Origin: Bacillota bacterium
Lineage (GTDB): Bacteria > Bacillota > Clostridia > Lutisporales > Lutisporaceae
Length of the DNA: 8,836 bases
Assembly: GCA_023405875.1 (NCBI GenBank)
Contig: JAEXXN010000036.1
Location: 1 to 8,836 of the forward strand
Direction: 5' to 3'
How positions within the stretch are numbered: position 1 is the first letter of the stretch; every line of letters starts with the position of its first letter. Shown here in pieces: positions 5,945 to 8,836 of the stretch. A program made the translations under genes and the position numbers. The notes under the pieces were generated by a model. It was given only the letters and a program-made list of their open reading frames with translations. It ran no database searches and had not been told where the DNA came from.

Positions 5945-6586
5945 TTGTCTCGAACCGGCAAACGGGCGTATGAAATAATTAAGGAAAGAATTCTTAATGA
6001 GACCTATGCCCCAAAACAGCCTTTAGTGGAATCCGCACTAGCAGAAGAACTAGGCGTTGGGCGCAGTACAATACGACAGGCATTACTGCATCTTGAAAAT
6101 GACAAGCTTATTGAAATGCAGGAAAATAGAAGCGCAATGGTAAAATACCCTACAAAGAATGAAGTCATCCACCTTTTTGAGATAAGGGAACGCCTTGAGG
6201 GTTTGATTGCATATTATGGCGCAAAGGATTTAACGGATGAAGACCTTGATATACTGAAAAACTATATTGATGAGATGAAGTATTATCTTAGCCAGCATCA
6301 ACTGGTAGAATACTCTAATACAAATGATAAATTCCACAGAGTCCTGTATGCAGCCTGTACCAATAAAGAGGGTGTAAAATTGCTGGACAGCATAAAGCTG
6401 CAGCTTAGGAGATATAAGAAAAGAACCATACTGATTACAGGCCGGGGCGATAATTCCTGCAGGGAACACGAAAGGATCTATGAGGCTTTGAAACGCCGTG
6501 AACCCGACGCTGCCGAATCCGCAATGCGTGAGCATATACGAAATGTAAAAAGAACTCTGGTGGATAATTACGAAATATTATACTGA
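5945..6586 (+). CDS. GntR family transcriptional regulator, FadR subfamily with FCD domain
   Basis: 213 residues from TTG 5945, chosen for its strong upstream ribosome site. A GTG at 5936 would add three residues. Residues 1-69 form the winged helix-turn-helix: KRAYEIIKERI, then LAEELGVGRSTIRQALLHLE with R40, S41 and R44 in the recognition helix. Residues ~73-200 form the all-helical FCD effector domain, starting EIRERLEGLIAYYGA. D128 and H131 (NDKFH), H175 (CREHERI) and H197 (MREHI) are the expected metal-binding set, so the effector is probably a metal-coordinated carboxylate. It follows the catabolic operon in the same direction with its own promoter, typical of a local repressor released by substrate or intermediate. 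Palindromes at 456-468 and 5901-5915 are the candidate sites. Family and domain are certain; target and effector are inferred. Confidence 0.92.
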   Translation: MSRTGKRAYEIIKERILNETYAPKQPLVESALAEELGVGRSTIRQALLHLENDKLIEMQENRSAMVKYPTKNEVIHLFEIRERLEGLIAYYGAKDLTDEDLDILKNYIDEMKYYLSQHQLVEYSNTNDKFHRVLYAACTNKEGVKLLDSIKLQLRRYKKRTILITGRGDNSCREHERIYEALKRREPDAAESAMREHIRNVKRTLVDNYEILY

Positions 6587-6594
6587 ATACCAGG

Positions 6595-6625
6595 GAGGCC
6601 CACTTTTGTGGGCTTCTATTTGTTT
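6595..6625 (+). terminator. Rho-independent terminator of the regulator gene
   Basis: GAGGCCCAC (6595-6603) pairs with GTGGGCTTC (6608-6616), 9 bp with one G-U, closed by TTTT and followed by TATTTGTTT. It starts 9 bases after the regulator stop. Its last bases overlap the stop codon of the convergent minus-strand gene. On the minus strand no U-run follows, so it serves the + strand. Confidence 0.8.
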
Positions 6626-7710
6626 GCCTGCCTGTGCTCTGCAATAAGCAGGTCGACCATCCTTCCGTAGCTCCTGACGCCGTCCTTCTGATTATTAGCC
6701 TTCAGATATGTGTTATTCATCCTGTCTGCGGCTTTTTCCACAGGCCCTTCATATTGCTTCCAGAATCGGTTTATCTCGTCCAGGTCGCCGCGCACAGCTT
6801 CACTGTAGCTTTCGCACAGCTTTTGAAAGAGCTCTGCATCGCTCCTGTAAAGTGCATTCATTGAATTTACCAGTGCCAGCAGAACACCGGAATACCGGTA
6901 ATCCATATCCGGATGGTTGGTACAGGCCAGATATGCAATATAGTTGGCTTCATCCTCCCGAGAGAAGCCCCGCTGGTGGGCCATTTCATGAGCTGCGGTT
7001 GAAGGCAGTGTCGCTTCGGGAATGGACACATTTACATTTGCTTCACCGGTAAAAGGAAAGTATACGCCGCAGATCCCAGTATAATTCATAAGCCCGGACA
7101 GCAGTACAGGCTTGGGGTTTCCATATTTGCCGGCAAGCTCGGGATAGCTGCCGGCTATGGCGTCGTAGCCCTTATAGCAGTTGTTCAGGATATCCCGGGT
7201 ATTGCCCGGTATATCCACATTACCCGCTGAGTTCACACTTACCGCCGGCCTGAGGGTATTTGCCCTATCTATAAGGGAGCGGCACAGGCTTTCCAGCTCC
7301 TTTACCGATGCCGGACTGACCTCCAGTCCCGCAATACTGGCAAAGGGCTGCCTGTAATAGTTGAGCCCCCATACACCGATAAAGCTGAAAAAAGCTATGC
7401 TGGCTATAACGAGTATATTTACTGCATAGTTTATAAGGTTAACAAAGCTCCTCCGGCGAAATGACTTTATCAGTGCGGAAACCGTATATGCAATAAATGC
7501 GGCAGGCACAAGAATAACAAGGAGCTCGGCAAGAGAAAAAGGGAGTATGCCACTGACGCTGCTCAATATTTTGCCTATGGGAGGATATATTGCCTTTGAA
7601 TAGAGCTTTTCTACCAGAACCGGATTTCCTGAGGAAACGTAAACAAGGACCGCTCCCAAGGGTATCAACAGCAATATGAATAATTTTACCGCAAGCTTTT
7701 TAACGTTCAT
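6616..7710 (-). CDS. DUF3810 family membrane protein with HExxH metalloprotease-type motif
   Basis: 364 residues. The start is taken at 7710, where TGGAG precedes ATG by 6 bases. In-frame ATGs at 7785 and 7728 would add up to 25 residues but lack a good ribosome site. Three hydrophobic segments lie in the N-terminal third (about residues 6-26, 58-81 and 92-114), the first a possible signal anchor. A large domain follows with HEMAH at 241-245 and E254 in REDEANY, resembling the HExxH plus distal Glu zinc site of gluzincin-type peptidases. WGLNYYRQPF just after the third helix and GFSREDEAN after the HExxH are typical of DUF3810. The catalytic domain would most simply lie outside the membrane. 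Substrate and role are unknown. It is convergent with the regulator and divergent from the T-box gene, so no functional link to either is implied. Confidence 0.85.
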   Translation of the reverse strand: MNVKKLAVKLFILLLIPLGAVLVYVSSGNPVLVEKLYSKAIYPPIGKILSSVSGILPFSLAELLVILVPAAFIAYTVSALIKSFRRRSFVNLINYAVNILVIASIAFFSFIGVWGLNYYRQPFASIAGLEVSPASVKELESLCRSLIDRANTLRPAVSVNSAGNVDIPGNTRDILNNCYKGYDAIAGSYPELAGKYGNPKPVLLSGLMNYTGICGVYFPFTGEANVNVSIPEATLPSTAAHEMAHQRGFSREDEANYIAYLACTNHPDMDYRYSGVLLALVNSMNALYRSDAELFQKLCESYSEAVRGDLDEINRFWKQYEGPVEKAADRMNNTYLKANNQKDGVRSYGRMVDLLIAEHRQANK

Positions 7711-7778
7711 TATTGCTCCAACTTTCATAATCAGTATACCTATATAATAATATACCTTAAGTATCATAAAATTAATAG

Positions 7779-7807
7779 TTGACATGAAATTAATTAAGTA
7801 GTAACAT
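7779..7807 (+). promoter_or_regulatory. promoter of the T-box leader and ornithine cyclodeaminase-family gene
   Basis: A consensus -35, TTGACA (7779-7784), is followed after 17 bases by TAACAT (7802-7807), a 4/6 match to the -10. Transcription would begin about 7813-7815, just before stem I of the T-box. The stretch 7711-7800 also has to carry the promoter of the minus-strand DUF3810 gene. TATACT-like -10 sequences are present there on that strand, but no convincing -35. Confidence 0.6.
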
Positions 7808-7827
7808 ATAAAGAAATTTATTATATA

Positions 7828-8080
7828 CGGCGATGAAGAGGATCAGTAGGAAAAAAGATTCTGAAAGAGAGGAAAACTCACCGGCTGAAAGGTTTTCTAA
7901 GATTATTTTTTTTGAACCCGCCCTCAAAGCTGCAGATGAAAAGTCTTGCCGCAGTCCTGCGTTACGGGCATACAAGAGGGTCATAGCTTAACCTTTTTCT
8001 AGAGGGGGTTTTGTATGATCAAATTGGGTGGTACCGCGAACAGCCTTCGTCCCTTTTTTTGGGACGGAGGTTTTTTATTT
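7828..8080 (+). promoter_or_regulatory. T-box riboswitch leader, probably sensing tRNA-Pro
   Basis: The diagnostic T-box sequence GGGTGGTACCGCG is at 8026-8038, immediately before a strong terminator. Upstream, stem I shows the conserved GATGAAGAGGATCAGTA (7832-7848) and an AG-bulge region AAAGAGAGG (7864-7872), plus an apical CACCGGCTGAAAGG loop (7879-7892). The 3' side of stem I reads TTTGAACCCGCCCTC (7911-7925). GAGG at 7838-7841 can pair with CCTC at 7922-7925, and A-runs at 7851-7856 with T-runs at 7906-7913. This leaves CCC (7917-7919), followed by the usual purine G, as the specifier: a proline codon. The TGGT of the T-box would pair with the ACCA end of a tRNA with discriminator A, compatible with tRNA-Pro. 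Uncharged tRNA would stabilise the antiterminator and permit transcription of the gene at 8105. The T-box itself is certain; proline is a reading of the alignment. Confidence 0.9.
8044..8080 (+). terminator. regulated terminator of the T-box leader
   Basis: CCTTCGTCCC (8044-8053) pairs with GGGACGGAGG (8061-8070), a 10-bp stem with one G-U and a T7 loop, followed by TTTTTTATTT. The ascending arm is the segment that would instead join the antiterminator when uncharged tRNA binds the T-box sequence just upstream. Confidence 0.88.
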
Positions 8081-8104
8081 CCATTTATATCGGAGGTGCT
8101 TTAT

Positions 8105-8836
8105 ATGAACAATAATAATATAGATACAGCTTCAGCTTCAGTGATACTGAAGGAAGCAATTTTGGATAAATTTGTGCCTGATGATTTTTATTCTACAACA
8201 AATCACACAACTATGATTTTTCATGAAGGGAATTGGCTGACTGTTCAGAACCAGAGGATGGATGCGCTGATAGTGGTAAAGGGAAATATTGCCTACTGCA
8301 AAAAGCTTCGTGACATAAAAAAGGGAGAGCTTCTGGTCTGCGGAGAAACCGGTGTAAAGGTGTTGGTGCAGAACGATCCTGAGGACAATGGAGCCTTCGG
8401 TTTTATGAACAATTGCGTTTCGTCGGAAAGAAGAAATGAGCTTATAATAGGGGAGCTGGCGGAAAACATTGCAAGAAAAGGGAGGAAGATCACCTTCGTA
8501 CTGGGTCCTGTAGTGGTGCATACCGGAGGTGATGTATACCTCAGGGAGCTGATAAGCGGGGGCTATGTCTCCAGCATCCTTGCGGGAAATGCAGTGGCGG
8601 TTCATGACATTGAAAAAAGCCTTTACGGCACCTCTCTGGGTGTATGCGCCAAATCGGGCAGAGCTGTACATATGGGTTACCGCAACCATATGAGGGCAAT
8701 CAACCGGATAAACCGGCATGGAGGCATAAAGGAAGCCGTTGAGGCGGGTACATTGAAATCGGGCATCATGTATGAATGTGTGAAAAATGATATTCCTTTT
8801 GTATTGGCCGGAAGCCTCAGAGACGACGGGCCTCTT
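8105..8836 (+). CDS. TIGR00300/ArgZ-like ornithine cyclodeaminase-family protein (3' partial)
   Basis: ATG 8105 has CGGAGGTG upstream (8091-8098). The frame stays open for 244 codons to the end of the window. Family landmarks in order are FYSTTNH (residues 28-34), NQRMDALIVV (49-58), CKKLRDIKKGELLVCG (65-80), GPVVVHTGG (134-142), AGNAVAVHDIEKSLYGTSLG (160-179) and IMYECV...PFVLAGSLRDDGP (221 onward). These match the LOR/SDH-associated TIGR00300 proteins, whose archaeal and cyanobacterial members act as ornithine cyclodeaminase or as the ornithine-to-proline part of arginine-degrading enzymes. The protein starts only ~27 residues before FYSTTN, so the N-terminal LOR/SDH region of ~80 residues found in longer members seems absent, as far as I recall their layout. 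The T-box with a proline-type specifier upstream supports a role in making proline. The C-terminal part is outside the window. Confidence 0.8.
   Translation, partial: MNNNNIDTASASVILKEAILDKFVPDDFYSTTNHTTMIFHEGNWLTVQNQRMDALIVVKGNIAYCKKLRDIKKGELLVCGETGVKVLVQNDPEDNGAFGFMNNCVSSERRNELIIGELAENIARKGRKITFVLGPVVVHTGGDVYLRELISGGYVSSILAGNAVAVHDIEKSLYGTSLGVCAKSGRAVHMGYRNHMRAINRINRHGGIKEAVEAGTLKSGIMYECVKNDIPFVLAGSLRDDGPL

Noticed and set aside
5241..5945. 234-codon open frame on the minus strand, antisense to the aldolase gene
   Set aside because: It runs opposite a clearly conserved RraA-like gene and across its terminator, has no recognisable domain, and its sequence is rich in His, Tyr and Ile runs typical of antisense frames.
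7790..7984. 64-codon minus-strand frame
   Set aside because: It lies on the antisense of the T-box leader, whose structure explains the sequence, and it has no ribosome site or domain.
8138..8719. 193-codon open frame on the minus strand
   Set aside because: It is antisense to the conserved TIGR00300-family gene, which is open to the window end and has a T-box and ribosome site. The minus frame shows no family motif.

Overview
The window looks like chromosomal DNA from a low- to mid-GC anaerobic Gram-positive, most likely of the Clostridia. The grounds are strong GGAGG-type ribosome binding sites on nearly every gene, a tRNA-sensing T-box leader, Rho-independent terminators with U-tracts, a lipoprotein signal peptide on a transport binding protein, and a DUF3810 membrane protein. 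The species cannot be named from the sequence alone.

Layout. Positions 1-180 are the 3' end of a gene with a beta-propeller-type (PD40/TolB-like) repeat. Positions 181-504 are non-coding: a perfect palindrome, a strong terminator, a possible branched RNA fold, then a promoter and an operator-like palindrome. Positions 505-5783 hold five closely spaced + strand genes (gaps of 16, 51, 31 and 18 bases). They encode a DUF6282 amidohydrolase-like protein, a PIG-L-fold protein resembling 4-oxalomesaconate hydratase (GalB), a TAXI-type TRAP binding lipoprotein, a fused TRAP permease, and an RraA-like aldolase of the HMG/CHA aldolase type (GalC/LigK/ProA-like). After a terminator comes a GntR/FCD regulator (5945-6586) with its own promoter and operator-like palindrome. 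A DUF3810 membrane protein with an HEMAH metalloprotease-type motif lies on the minus strand (6616-7710). Divergent from it, a promoter at 7779 drives a T-box leader (7828-8080) and a gene for a TIGR00300/ArgZ-like ornithine cyclodeaminase-family protein (8105 to beyond the window end).

How the genes may work together. In the gallate and protocatechuate 4,5-cleavage pathways, GalB hydrates 4-oxalomesaconate to 4-carboxy-4-hydroxy-2-oxoadipate (CHA), and the CHA aldolase splits that to pyruvate and oxaloacetate. Here relatives of both enzymes sit in one operon with a high-affinity TRAP importer and a hydrolase-fold protein. That hydrolase could occupy the position of LigI, which opens 2-pyrone-4,6-dicarboxylate. 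No ring-cleaving dioxygenase is present in the window. My hypothesis is an importer-fed catabolic module that scavenges a pre-formed C6-C7 polycarboxylate (PDC, oxalomesaconate or a relative) and yields pyruvate and oxaloacetate without oxygen or redox cofactors. The GntR/FCD protein is the likely regulator: operon and regulator promoters carry odd-centred palindromes with the same ATTRTA half-site.

A second, separate system is the T-box. Its specifier reads best as CCC (proline), and the downstream gene belongs to a family with ornithine cyclodeaminase activity (ornithine to proline). This suggests that uncharged tRNA-Pro switches on a one-step proline supply.
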